A stretch of 64,000 nucleotides of DNA from Phanerodontia chrysosporium (GCA_001910725.1 MJGA01000004.1:1984001-2048000); one strand, 5' to 3'; shown: positions 45,916 to 60,571, counted from the stretch's first letter. Numbers and translations: made by a program. The notes: generated by a model not told the origin, from the letters alone.

Positions 45916-46913
45916 CTATGTTTGACTAGCCCTCCTAGGGACAGCGAGTCTCTTCGACCTGTCAAACCTCTGTACCCTCTTCTGCTTCAATGCTTCGGCC
46001 TCTCCCAAAGCGACACCCTCTCGGCCAGCTACGCTGAGCACTCCGGCGATCAGCTCGGCAGTGCGCGTGCTCTCGTCGTTGGCAGGTATCGGGTACATGA
46101 CTAGTCGAGGATCGACATTTGAGTCAATGATGCCGATGGTCGGGACATGCTCCATAGCGCACTCGCGGATGGCGTTATAGTTCGGGATGGGGTTGAGGAA
46201 CACGACCAAGTCGGGAGTGAGACGGTTCTTCCGACGGGTCTCGACACCAAAGACCTCCGAACTGTTGGTGAGCGTACCCGGGAGCCATCGCTCACCGACA
46301 TGGTAGCCACTGCTACCCAGGCGCTCAGCCGCTTTGCGCACGACGACGCGGAGGTCTGGGCGTGTGCCGACGAAGAGGACCATGCCGTTATTGGACGCGA
46401 CACTGCGGACGACCTTCGCTGCGCGGCGGAGCAGGGGCAATGTGTGGTCGAGGTCGATGATCGTAATGCCAGCGCGCTCGCCGTAGGCATAAGGGATGAA
46501 GTTCGGGTTCATGAGAGATTTTGAGTGTCCGAGGTGTGCTCCGGCAGCGACAAGCGCGGACAGCGTAGTTTGGGAGGGAGGTACAGGGCGGTGAAGGGAG
46601 TGGTGAGGTTGGAATGTATTTTCTCGCGTTTGGGTAGAGCCATGGCTGCCAAACGTCTCGACTGAAGGCGAAGAGTGCAGCTTAAGATCTTCCGGAGCAG
46701 CTGAAGGTTCAACATGCGTGACATACCGAGGGTTTTAAAATCCTGGCGGTGCAGCTGCAGCCTCGTCCAATCGGACAGTGTCTCTGGCGGTGCCTCCTCG
46801 CCAGTAGCCTTGAGATAGTGACGCACACCGCCGACGCAGGCCAGCGAGCGTTGCGGCGGTCGCGAAGAGCGTGCAGCGGCCGCGAACCAGGGCCTCGCGA
46901 GTTGGCTCGACAT
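45916..46913 (-). CDS. MRP4: Mitochondrial ribosomal protein uS2m
   Basis: Two exons, 46727-46913 and about 45916-46645, some 305 residues. The N-terminus is Arg/Ala/Ser-rich, as for mitochondrial import. The conserved uS2 body reads TLSALVAAGAHLGHSKSLMN, FIPYAYGERAGITIIDLDHT, RSVASNNGMVLFVGTRPDLR, VVFLNPIPNYNAIRECAMEH and GIIDSNVDPRLVMYPIPAND, matching mitochondrial rather than cytosolic S2. It belongs to the 37S subunit. With a normal CAG acceptor (intron 46646-46726) the frame needs one extra C in the run at 46632-46634; the alternative is a 104-nt intron ending in GAG at 46623. It is head-to-head with SSB (167 bases) and converges on TRP2. Confidence 0.92.
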
Positions 46914-47080
46914 GGCGGAAGCGTGAGGAGCGGTAGGCGCCGGCGTCTAAGCGTGGCACTTTCCGCTTACCTCAGCAGCGTCAATCGATTTTCAAGTTTT
47001 TCTCGTCGTGCCGCCGCTTGCCCACCACCCACCACTTCCTCTCTCTTTTCCTCTCTTCACTTTCTTTCTTTCCCAAAAAA
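46914..47080. promoter_or_regulatory. Short divergent promoter of MRP4 and SSB with a CT-rich leader
   Basis: Only 167 bases separate the two start codons. The part next to SSB (about 47035-47080) is almost pure pyrimidine ending in a run of A before ATG, a common leader of highly expressed fungal genes. I see no canonical heat-shock element. Confidence 0.55.
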
Positions 47081-48395
47081 ATGGAGGACGTGTTCGAAGG
47101 CGCTGTCGGTATCGACCTTGGTACCACCTACTCGTGAGTTTTTCAAGCAGATGGAGCGCTTGGGCCAGCCGTACTGAATCCTGGAATGCAGGTGTGTCGG
47201 TGTCTGGCAGAACGACCGCGTCGAGATCATCGCCAATGACCGTAAGTTCCTCAGAACGTATTCGAGGGGTGGGGATTTATTTTTTTGCAGAGGGTAACCG
47301 GACAACACCCTCCTACGTCGCTTTCTCCGCGGAGGAGCGTCTTATTGGTGATGCCGCGAAGAACCAGGCTGCCATGAACCCCAAGAACACGGTCTTCGAC
47401 GCCAAGCGTCTCATCGGTCGTCGTTACGAGTATGCAGCGCATATTTCTCTTGCTTTGGCGCGTGTTGACCAGATCTTCCCAGTGATCCGGACGTTAAGAA
47501 GGACATGTCTCACTGGCCCTTCGAGGTCGTCGAAAAGGACGGTGCTCCGTTCATCAAGGTCCAGTACCTTGGCGAGGAGAAGACCTTCTCTCCCCAGGAG
47601 ATCTCCTCCATGGTCCTCATGAAGATGAAGGAAATCTCTGAGGCGAAGTTGGGCAAGGAGGTCAAGAAGGCTGTTGTCACGTAAGTGCCTCCATTCGAAA
47701 ACTATAAAAAGACTCAAGTGGTACTAATATCATTTTCTCTCAGCGTCCCCGCTTACTTCAACGACTCCCAGCGTCTCGCCACCAAGGATGCTGGTTCCAT
47801 CGCTGGTCTCGAGGTCCTCCGTATCATTAACGAGCCCACTGCGGCCGCTATCGCGTACGGTCTCGACCAGAAGTCCGCGCAGGAGAAGCACGTCCTGATC
47901 TTCGATCTTGGCGGTGGTACTTTCGATGTCTCCCTCCTCAACATCACTGGTGGTGTCTTCGCCGTCAAGGCTACCGCTGGTGACACCCACTTGGGTGGTG
48001 AGGACTTCGATAACAACCTTCTCGAGCACTTCAAGAAGGAGTTCCAGAAGAAGACTGGCCACGACATCTCTGAAGATGCCCGTGCTATCCGTCGTCTCCG
48101 CTCTGCTTGCGAGCGTGCCAAGCGCACCCTTTCCAGCGTCACCCAGACCACCGTTGAGGTTGACTCGCTCTACCAGGGTGAGGACTTCTCGGCGAACATC
48201 ACTCGTGCTCGTTTCGAGGAGATCAACGCCCACCTCTTCAAGTCCACTCTCGACCCCGTTGAGCGTGTTCTGAAGGATGCCAAGATGCCGCGTGACAAGG
48301 TTGACGACATTGTCCTCGTTGGTGGTTCGACTCGTATCCCCAAGATTCAGTCCCTCGTCTCCGAGTACTTCGGCGGCCGCCAGCTCAACAAGTCC

Positions 48396-48427
<32 letters not shown>

Positions 48428-49195
48428 TGCTGTCCAGGCTGCCGTTCTCACCGGTCAGACCTCGGACAAGACCGCTGACCTCCTCCTCCTTGATGTCGCT
48501 CCCCTCTCTCTCGGTGTCGCCATGCAGGGTGACATCTTCGGTGTTGTCGTTCCCCGCAACACTCCCATCCCCACCAACAAGTCTCGTGTCTTCACTACCG
48601 TCGAGGACAACCAGACGACCGTCACCTTCCCCGTCTACGAGGGTGAGCGCACCCAGTGCCGCGACAACCGTCTGCTCGGCGAGTTCGAGCTTACGGGCAT
48701 TCCCCCCATGCCCCGTGGCCAGGCGGAGCTCGTGACCACCTTCGAGGTCGATGCCAACGGTCTCCTCAAGGTCACCGCTCAGGACCGTGCCTCTGGCCGC
48801 AAGGCTCAGATCAGTAAGTTTGTTCTTCCTGGTCATTTTCGCACAGACTAATCACCCCTCCCCCAGGCATCACCAACTCTGTTGGCCGTCTTTCGTCTGC
48901 TGAGATCGAGCAGATGATCAAGGATGCTGAGCAGTTCAAGCAGGCCGACAAGGACTTCTCCGCCCGTCACGAGGCGAAGTCCGACCTCGAGGCCTACATC
49001 CACCAGGTCGAGAACACCATCACCAGCCCCGAGCTCTCCATGAAGCTCAAGCGTGGTGCCAAGGCTCAGGTTGAGGCTGAGCTCGCCCGTGCCCTCGAGA
49101 AGCTTGAGATCGAGGACTCGTCTGCTGACGAGCTCAGGAAGGCGCAGCTGGGCATCAAGCGTGCCCTCCAAAAGGCGACTGCCGGTATCCGGTAA
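47081..49195 (+). CDS. SSB1: Ssb-type Hsp70, ribosome-associated chaperone
   Basis: Six exons: 47081-47133, 47192-47241, 47291-47429, 47483-47680, 47744-48813, 48867-49195; 612 residues. ATPase signatures are [24 protein letters not shown] and [16 protein letters not shown]; the substrate-binding domain begins near [17 protein letters not shown]. There is no signal peptide and the C-terminus is not EEVD or HDEL, which excludes Ssa and Bi[36 protein letters not shown] and [20 protein letters not shown] fit Ssb. Ssb binds nascent chains at the ribosome exit with the RAC complex. Intron 4 shows a textbook branch site (TACTAAT near 47722). Codon use is strongly C/T-ending at third positions, as in highly expressed genes. 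Confidence 0.97.
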
Positions 49196-49562
49196 AAGGT
49201 CCACCGTGTCGTGTTAGGTTGCTGTAGTTGCTCGCTCGCTCTTCTTCTCTTGTTGTGTTGTTGTCTTTTGATACAGCTCGAAGCATTCTTTATTCTCTGT
49301 ACGACTTGTAGCGCATGAATGACGGATAGAAACATGAAACCACCACTGCTGTGTGCCGACGTGAGTTCGTTCAATACTGCGTGCAGGCTTTGGGTGTGCG
49401 TCCAAGCGCCGACGAAATTTTCTTGAGCTTTCTTCATGCAAATACCGACCGCTTGTCCTCCTTGGGCCAATCTTCCAGTTCTGTCTTCTCGACTGTAAGT
49501 TTTGATCAAGCGTTTGCAGATGGTGTCGAAAACAACCTGTTATAGGACCACCACCTTCCGAG
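49196..49562. other. Intergenic spacer, no gene seen
   Basis: About 370 bases between SSB and AFG2 on the same strand. Holds the SSB 3' untranslated region and the AFG2 promoter. Nothing else seen. Confidence 0.5.
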
Positions 49563-52447
<2,885 letters not shown>

Positions 52448-52947
52448 CTGCGTCATTGCAATGTGCAATTAGCCGCAATAATCATGTAAGACTAAGTCGT
52501 CAACACGTAGCTCTCTGCAAGATTAGCTCTGTTGACAGCAGTTACGCGCGAGGTACTTATACCAAACGACAGTTCGACTTATGAGTCTTAGTACGAGCAG
52601 GTGCCAATGGACTCGATAAACATTGCCGTTGCGCCTGACTCCTTGCTAGCGCAAAATACACACTCCGGTGCAACATATAGAGTGGAGTACCGATATCGAT
52701 GGTACAGTAAAATCATGTAGGTGTAGGTAGCAAAGATGTCTAGTGTGGTTCGGAGACGGACTCATGTTCGGCGCTTGCCGCGGCGCCTGAGCGCGCTCTG
52801 GCGCTTATGTAAGGTAGATCGGGACGGATCTGACCCTCTGCCCAACCACACTCAGCTCAGTCCACCGCCGCCGTTCACAACAGTCTCGACTCTCCTTATT
52901 CCCTTCATCTCGCACCGAGTCGCAAAATCCCCCACGTCGCCGCCATC
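52448..52947. other. Intergenic spacer with CT-rich leader of CRM1
   Basis: About 500 bases with no gene. The last 100 bases are C/T-rich and probably form the CRM1 5' leader. Confidence 0.5.
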
Positions 52948-55900
52948 ATGGAGGTTCGTCTCCGTCTAAGCCTGCGCCCTCGTCATGCTGATCCAAGGCT
53001 GTGTTGTCCAGGGCATACTCGACTTCTCGAGGGAGTTTGACGTCTCGCTAATGGACAAGGTCGTCATGGCCTTCTATGCTGGGCAGGAGGTGCGTGCGCA
53101 TTACATCGCGTGTAGTACGCGTATCTCATCGCATCTCGGACATTTTGCAGCAACAATTGGCCCAGCAAGTGCTCACTCAATTCCAAGAGCATCCAGACGC
53201 ATGGACTAGGGTCCCGGACATCCTTGAACGCTCATCTTTCCCCCAAACTAAAGTATGTGCATAATACAGTCACCAGTACCTCGCTAATATGAATCTCTAA
53301 GTACATCGGCCTCCAAATCCTCGAGAAATTGATTCTCACGCGATGGAAGTCATTACCAGAGGGTCAGCGGCAAGGTGAGTAAGCAGACGCGTTTCCGAGG
53401 TGGCACTGCTGACATCCATACAAGGCATTCGTAACTTCATCGTCACCATTACCGTCAAGGTCGCGTCGGATGAGGCGACATTGCGGAGAGAAAAGACTTA
53501 CATCAACAAGCTCAACCTCGCGTTGGTACAGGTACGTCCCCGCCACCCAAATATATCGTCCGTCTTTCTCACCTATTTCACCCAGATTCTGAAGCAGGAG
53601 TGGCCACATAATTGGCCAACCTTTATCTCCGAACTCGTCGAGTCTTCCAAGACGAACCTTTCGCTCTGCGAGAACAACATGGTCATCCTGCGACTTTTGT
53701 CCGAGGAAGTCTTCGATTTCTCTGCCGAGCAAATGACCCAGGCAAAGGTCAAGAACCTGAAGAACCAGATGTGTGGAGAATTCTCTGAAATCTTCAAACT
53801 CTGCTCCGAGATTCTTGAGGAGGCGCAAAAGACCTCGCTTATCAAGGCCACTCTTGAGACTTTGCTTAGGTTTCTTAACTGGATTCCTTTGGGTTACATT
53901 TTCGAGACGACTATCATTGACCTCTTGCTGAATCGGGTACGCTGGCTTTCTTATTCAGCTGCATGCTGTGCTTATCTTGTGGATAGTTCCTGGAGGCACC
54001 GGAATTCCGCAATGTCACCCTCAAATGCCTTGCCGAGATCGCAGCACTCAACGTGGGTCCTGAGTACGACCCGAAGTTCGTCATCCTGTTCGCAATGGTC
54101 ATGACTTCGGTCAATCGGATGATTCCCCCAAGCACGAATATCGCCCAAGCCTACGCAAACGCAGGCGACGCGGGACAAGAGCTCGTTCTGAACCTTGCGC
54201 TCTTCCTCTGTAACTTCCTCTCGAACCACCTTCGTGCTGTCGAGACCGAGCAGAACCGCGACGTCCTGCTCAACGCGCACCTCTACCTCGTCAAGATCTC
54301 GCAGGTGGACGAGCGTGAGATCTTCAAGATCTGCCTTGAATACTGGCTTAAGCTGGTCGCTGAGCTGTATGAAGAGATTCAAAGTCTACCTATCGGTGAC
54401 TCAGGACTCCTCATGGGCCTCAGCCTTGGCGGCTCTCAGAGCATGCTCAATGGCATGAACTTGCGCAAGAGTATATACAGTGATGTGCTCTCAAACCTCC
54501 GGTTGGTGGTCATTGAGAAGATGGTAAAACCAGAGGAGGTGCGTCGACTCTCTTGAGGTCGTTCGACACGAGATGCTGACTCTTGTTCAAAGGTGTTGAT
54601 CGTCGAGAACGAGGAGGGAGAGATTGTGCGTGAATTCATGAAGGAGAGCGACACTATCGTGCTCTACAAGCAGATGCGCGAACTTCTCGTCTACCTCACC
54701 CACTTAGACGTGCAAGACACCGAGACTATTTTGACTGAGAAGCTTGCTAAGCAAGTGGACGGTTCCGAATGGTCATGGCAGAACCTGAACACGCTGTGCT
54801 GGGCTATCGGCTCAATTTCTGGTGCCATGAGTACGTACGATCGTTTATCATATTGGCATGATGACTTACCTTCTCCTAGACGAGGAGACCGAGAAGCGCT
54901 TCTTAGTCACTGTCATCAAGGACCTGCTAGGTCTCTGTGAGATCAAGCGCGGCAAGGACAACAAGGCCGTCGTCGCTTCAGACATCATGTACATCGTTGG
55001 ACAGTATCCTCGCTTCCTCAAGGCACACTGGAAGTTCCTCAAGACGGTCGTCAACAAGCTGTTCGAGTTCATGCATGAGACTCACGAAGGTGCGTTTCGC
55101 TATCTCATCTTTCCCTTTTCTCCCCTTGTGTATCTTCTGTCGCCTTCTTTTCGTGTGGCAGTCGATGGTCCTGCGAGCAATATCGAAGATTAACGTCGCA
55201 AACTCGCGTGTGTATACAGGTGTACAAGACATGGCGTGTGACACGTTCATCAAGATTGCGCAAAAATGCCGCCGCCACTTCGTTATGCAGCAGGCAGGCG
55301 AGACTGAGCCGTTCGTCGACGAGATCCTCAGGATGCTGCACCGCATCACTGTCGACCTGTCGCCACAGCAGGTTCACACGTTCTACGAGGCTGTCGGTTA
55401 CATGATCTCCGCGCAGCCCAACAAGCCGCAGCAAGAGAAGCTTATCGCGAAGCTCATGGAGTTGCCAAACAATGCGGTACGTGACAGATTGTACTATTTG
55501 AGAAGGATTCGCTGAGCTCGTGGTGCACAGTGGGACTCGCTCATGGCTCAGGCCGCGCAAAACATGGATGTCCTCGGTAACATGGACAACATCAAGATCC
55601 TGTCGAACGTCCTAAAGACGAACGTGGCGGCTTGCACCTCCATCGGCGCGTTTTACCTGCCGCAGATCGCGCGTATCTTCCTCGACATGCTCGGCCTGTA
55701 CAAGGCCGTCAGTGGCATCATTAGCGAGACTGTGGCACGGGAAGGTCTCGTCGCGACCAAGACGCCCAAAGTCCGCCAGCTGAGGACTATCAAGAAGGAG
55801 ATCCTCAAGCTTATGGAGACGTTCATCAGGAAGGCCGAGGACCTCGAGACCGTGAACGCGAACTTTATGCCTCCGCTCCTTGACGCGATTCTTGGCGACT

Positions 55901-56932
55901 ATAATCGCAATGTGCCTGCGGCACGCGATGCCGAAGTCTTGAACGTTATGGCCACTATCATCAACAGACTTGGGGTACGCCTATATCCCGCTTCTAGTGC
56001 TGTGCCACGTACTGAATGTCGTTTCAGCCTCTCCTGATTCCCCAGGTGCCAGCGATCCTGGACGCTGTCTTCGAGCCGACGCTCAACATGATCAACCAAG
56101 ACTTTGCCGAGTTCCCCGAGCACCGTGTTGGCTTCTTCAAGCTGCTTCGTGCCATCAACTTGAACTGCTTCCCCGCTCTCTTGATGATCCCTCCACAACA
56201 GTTCAAGTTGTTTATGGACAGCATTATCTGGGCTATCAAGCACACGATGCGCGACATCGCCGAGACCGGTCTGAACTGTGAGTACTTTAGAGCCCGCATT
56301 GTTATCTCTTGTCTAACAAACCATGCACAGTGTGTCTTGAGGTCATCAACAACTTCGCGGGCGCCGATCCTCAGGTTGCGAACGCGTTCTTCCAGCAGTA
56401 CTTCTTGAGCATCATGCAGGACATCTTCTATGTTCTCACGGACACGGACCACAAGAGCGGTTTCAAATTGCAGAGCATGCTTCTCGCTCGCATGTTCCAA
56501 CTCGTTGAGACGAACCAGATTACGGTCCCGCTGTTCGACCCGTCACAGGTGCCAGACCCGAACATTAGCAACGCAGTCTTCCTCCGGGAGTACACCGCCA
56601 ACTTGCTCAAGTCAGCGTTCCCCCATGTGCAAAAGTGAGCATCTTCCATCATTGGAGCTGTGACGCGAGTTGACCTGTATCTCTGTAGTGCCCAAATCCA
56701 ATCGTTCGTGATCAGCTTGGGCGAGTTGCACAACGACATCAACCGCTTCAAGTTGGCGCTGCGCGACTTCTTGATCCAGCTGAAGGAGTTCTCGGGCGAC
56801 AACGCGGAGTTGTTCCTGGAAGAAAAGGAGGCCGAGGCTCAGCGCAAGGCACAAGAAGAACGGGAGGCGGCGATGCGCATTCCTGGTATGCTGAAGCCGT
56901 CGCAGATAGAGGACAAGGACGAGGACATCTAA
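52948..56932 (+). CDS. CRM1: Exportin-1 (Crm1), nuclear export receptor
   Basis: Fourteen coding exons: 52948-52953, 53012-53089, 53151-53252, 53302-53374, 53425-53531, 53586-53936, 53987-54538, 54593-54830, 54880-55089, 55220-55476, 55531-55974, 56028-56277, 56331-56634, 56689-56932; 1,071 residues, the family length. The first exon codes only Met-Glu. HEAT-repeat signatures run throughout: [90 protein letters not shown]. Crm1 binds leucine-rich export signals with Ran-GTP and carries proteins and pre-60S particles out of the nucleus. The groove sequence [15 protein letters not shown] keeps the Cys (about residue 492 here) that reacts with leptomycin B, so the species is predicted to be sensitive. 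All phases agree. Confidence 0.98.
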
Positions 56933-57569
56933 AGCACTTGCGCCGACGTCGGAACCCGATGAGACCTGGCCGCCACGGACCACACCAGCAACTGTACATC
57001 GAGACACATACCTCATCTGTAATCTGTCGCGCGGTCTCCGCTCTCCGGAACGCCACTCACCAAACACATGCACACGCCCCTCATCTTCTTGTTTGCTTCA
57101 ATGTCGTCTCACGTTGGCTGCGCTCGCTTACGCTTCTCTTCATCGAATCGTCGTTTTCTCTTAATGTATCCCGCTCGCTTTCGCGTTAGTCTTCTGCATA
57201 TATCAATGTAACAGTAGCCTAGTCAGAACTCAGCTATGAATTTATCTTGTACGATAGACGGTTGGTGAGAGTCGTTATCGGGCGACGCTGCCCGATCTTT
57301 ACTCAAGGCGCCGGGCCCTTGTGAGTTGTGCGATCTCCTGTGAGAGCCATGACTGACTTGGGCTGACCATCGCGCATGCACACGTCTCACTGCCAACTCG
57401 GCGTAGTTCTCCGCATCGCCAATGACGATGGCTGTCGCGATTCGCTCCACGTCAGGCCCTTCCAATGCGGGCATCGAAGGACCTAGCACGCTCTCCCCGT
57501 GCACGCAGCTACTTATACCCCTCGCGTACCTCTGGACGCTGTCCTCATCCTTCCCAATTTCTCACAACC
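56933..57569. other. Intergenic spacer, no gene seen
   Basis: About 640 bases: CRM1 3' untranslated region, pyrimidine-rich on the left, and the promoter of the first oxidoreductase. No coding signature. Confidence 0.5.
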
Positions 57570-58910
57570 ATGGCTGCCCATGCAATTCCAGATACACAAC
57601 GGGCCTGGGTCGTCGTACGCAAGGGCGTGCCCGCCAGGGCCATCCAGCTTGACGAGAAACACCCCGTGGCGAAGAAGCTCGCAAAGGACGAGGTGCTCGT
57701 CCGCGTGCGCGCCGCCGCCTTCAACCCAGTGTGCGTCCTCCTGCATCTGAGACGTCTTTCGATGCTAAACATGTGTGGCACAACAGAGGGTACAAGATGA
57801 TGGGCCTCCTGCCCAACTTCATCGCACGCCGGCCGCACGTCGCGGAAAACGACTTTGCCGGCGTCGTCGTCGACGCGAATGGCACCGCGCTGCAGGCCGG
57901 CCAGGAGGTCTACGGCTGGATACCCCTCCGTGCGCACCCCTCCTCTTCGCTGCACTCTCGGCGCCACTGACGTTCCCGCCGCTACAGCGCGCCAGCAGTC
58001 CAGTAAGCAGGGCGCACTGTGCGAGTATACCCGCGTGCCCGCGCGGCTCGTGTTCCCGAAACCCGCACACGTCAAGACGACCGAGGCCGCAGGGCTCGGC
58101 CTCGCGGGCATGACGGCGTACCACGCGCTCTTTGGCACCGCGCAGCTCGAGCCCGGCCAGCGCGTGTTCGTGAACGGCGGGAGCACCGCCGTCGGCATCT
58201 ACGCGATCCAGCTGGCTCGCGCCCTCGGATGCACCGTGGACGCGAGCGCGTCGGGCAAGAAGGAGGCGTTCCTCAAGGGCCTGGGTGTCGACAGGGTGCG
58301 TGCGGCATGAGATACTATATTGGCGGGGCTTGCTAATGGTTTGGATCAAGTTTGTCGACTATACCCAAGGCCCCGTCTATGAACAGCTGACGAAGGACCC
58401 GCCGACAACCAAGTATCACGTCTTCCTCGAAGCCGTTGGTACTGCGGACCCACTCTACTACACGCGCAGCGGAGCGTACCTCGCGCCGAACGGTGTCTTT
58501 CTCAGTGTCGGCCCTCAGCCAGGCGTAGGAGGCGGCTACATTGGGTTCACAAAGCTCTGCCTCGCACTCCTGACCCCAAGATTCCTCGGTGGGGTGAAAG
58601 CGTCGTGGAAGTGAGTGCGCCCTCTCCAGCAACTCATGGCGATATCCTGACACATCTTCAGGCTGGTCACAGTAGACGACATACGAGAAGAGCTCGAGCA
58701 GTTCGGGAAATTTGTTGCGGATGGTACGTTCCCCCAGGATGTAATAACCCCAATTCGGTGCTGAAAATACGATGTCTGTACTCAGGGAAGGTGAAGGGTG
58801 TCGTCGACTCTGTCTTTGCCTTCGAAGACGTCCTGAAGGCGTATGAGCGTGTTATGGAGGGTAGGTCCGCTGGAAAGATCGTCGTGAAAGTGGACGCTTC
58901 GGCTGAATGA
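57570..58910 (+). CDS. MDR-family NADPH-dependent oxidoreductase, copy A
   Basis: Six exons: 57570-57730, 57787-57929, 57988-58295, 58351-58610, 58662-58723, 58786-58910; 352 residues. The N-terminal GroES-like fold has DEVLVRVRAAAFNPV and DFAGVVVDANG. The Rossmann fold starts at GQRVFVNGGSTAVGIYAIQL, the nucleotide-binding turn of zinc-free medium-chain reductases, followed by FVDYTQGPVYEQL. The end, GKVKGVVDSVFAFEDVLKAY, AGKIVVKV, is typical of quinone-oxidoreductase and ToxD-like enzymes. I see no Cys/His set for catalytic zinc. It is the tandem paralogue of the next gene, with which it shares the first three intron positions and phases and two identical exon lengths (143 and 308 nt). The substrate is unknown; detoxification is a common role. 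Confidence 0.9.
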
Positions 58911-59046
58911 CTGTTGTACTGTATCTGTACCATCCGATACACCCGGAGATACACTAGGCGTTTATTTGGTTCGGTCTCAAGGCGGTGTCGTCATTGGTCG
59001 TCTGCCGCCCGGGATTGCCCCTCAAAGCTACACTATCATAAGGGTT

Positions 59047-59060
59047 GGCCCTATAGGGCC
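59047..59060. repeat. Perfect 14-base palindrome upstream of oxidoreductase copy B
   Basis: GGCCCTATAGGGCC reads the same on both strands. It lies 92-105 bases before the copy B start codon and just before a second inverted repeat. It could be an operator-like binding site, a hairpin near the copy A 3' end, or chance. Confidence 0.6.
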
Positions 59061-59072
59061 TTGACTGCGAGC

Positions 59073-59103
59073 CCGACTCGGCATACGTGAGTATACGAGT
59101 CGG
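59073..59103. repeat. Inverted repeat with 7-base arms upstream of copy B
   Basis: CCGACTC (59073-59079) and GAGTCGG (59097-59103) are perfect inverted arms around a 17-base centre that itself contains GTATAC. It ends about 49 bases before the copy B ATG, where a dimeric regulator might bind. Confidence 0.55.
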
Positions 59104-59151
59104 AAATACGGCCGGGATGGGCTAGACACTCTTTGCTCACCAACCACCACC

Positions 59152-60383
59152 ATGTCGACTCAGATACCCGACACACAGAAAGCATGGGTTGTCCTGAGGA
59201 GAGGAAAGCCAAAGGCTGCACTCACCTTTGACCAACATGCACCTGTACCCAGACATCTCAAGGAGGGCGAAGTCCTGGTGAGGGTGCAGGCAGCTGCCCT
59301 CAACCCTGTGTGCGTTCCCCTTTCATTGTGGGCTACCCCCTCGTCATGTTTACTCACTTGACGTGCCGCACAGGGGCTACAAGCTCATGGGTCTAGTGCC
59401 CAGCTTCGTGATGAAGCGGCCGCATGTTGCAGAGCACGACTTCACGGGTGTCATCGCAGACGCGAACGGGACAGACATGGCACCCGGCGAGGCCGTCTGG
59501 GGCTTCATCCCTGTCGGTGCGTCCCGCCCCCGCGCCCCCTTTCCCGCTCGTCTCACAGGCGCGCTCCAGGTCTCAAGATCAAGACCAGGCAGGGGTCGCT
59601 CGCGCAGTACGCGCGCGTGCCTGCGTCGCACATCGTCCCGCGCTCGCCGTTCCTCAAGCCCACGGAGGCGGCCGGCCTCGGGCTCGCGGGGCTCACTGCG
59701 TACGAGGCGCTCGTGCACATCGGGAAGCTCGAGAGCGGCCAGAGCCTGTTCATCAATGGCGGGAGCACTGCGGTGGGCATTATCGCGATCCAGCTTGCGA
59801 AGGCGATCGGCGCGAAGGTGACTGTCACCGGGTCGAGCAAGCGGGAGGAGTTCCTGCAGGGGCTGGGAGTGGACAGGGTGCGGAGCGTGCGTGGTCGAAC
59901 GACTCCGGACAGTGCTGATGCGGGTGTGCAGTTCGTGGACTACACCAAGGCACCGGTGCACGAGCAGCTCGAGCGCGAGCCGCCGTCGCCCAAGTTCCAC
60001 CTCATCTTCGACGCGGTCGGCGACGCGAACGTGCCGCTGTACACGCACAGCGCGGCGTATTTGCAGCCGAATGGGCTCTACCTGACCGTCGCGCCGCTGC
60101 CGACGGCGGGCTGCGCGGTATGCTCAACTACGTGCGGCTCACGCTCGAGGTGAATCGCCCGCGCTGGCTCGGCGGGACGCCGCGCCTCTGGCGGCGGCTG
60201 CCCGTGATGACGGTGAAGAAGGAGAAGCTCGAGGGCCTCGCGCGCTACGTTAACGAGGGCAAGGTCAAGCCTGTCGTCGACAGCGTGTACGAGTTCGAGG
60301 ACGTGCTCGCGGCGTACGACCGGATGATGTCGCAGCGTGCGCTAGGCAAGGTTGTTGTGCGTGTCGACCCGGAGGTCGAGTAA
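59152..60383 (+). CDS. MDR-family NADPH-dependent oxidoreductase, copy B
   Basis: Four exons: 59152-59309, 59374-59516, 59570-59877, 59932-60383; about 353 residues. It parallels copy A: GEVLVRVQAAALNPV, GYKLMGLVPSF, DFTGVIADANG, SLFINGGSTAVGIIAIQLAK, FVDYTKAPVHEQLEREPP, GKVKPVVDSVYEFEDVLAAY, LGKVVVRV. The first three introns match copy A in position and phase, but the last two copy A introns are absent. The frame breaks once; adding one C at 60100-60101 gives APLPDGGLRGMLNYVRLTLE without a gap, so an intron is unlikely. The exons are more GC-rich than those of copy A. Confidence 0.88.
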
Positions 60384-60571
60384 AGACCCTACACTTCTGA
60401 ATATTGTCGCTAGGATGTATTTACTGCGTCGCGAATGAATTCCGTTGCTCATGGAAAATCGTGGGAAACGCGCGTCGCGTCGCGGTGACCGACGCGTCTC
60501 GTCTCACTTCGGCGCTTGTGCAGCTTGATCCGCAACCTCGACCTCTTCGCAAGCGTAGCACTCAACAAATC

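Noticed and set aside
47730..48836. 368-codon frame antisense to SSB
   Set aside because: It is a mirror of the strong codon bias of SSB; the sense strand carries the complete conserved Hsp70.
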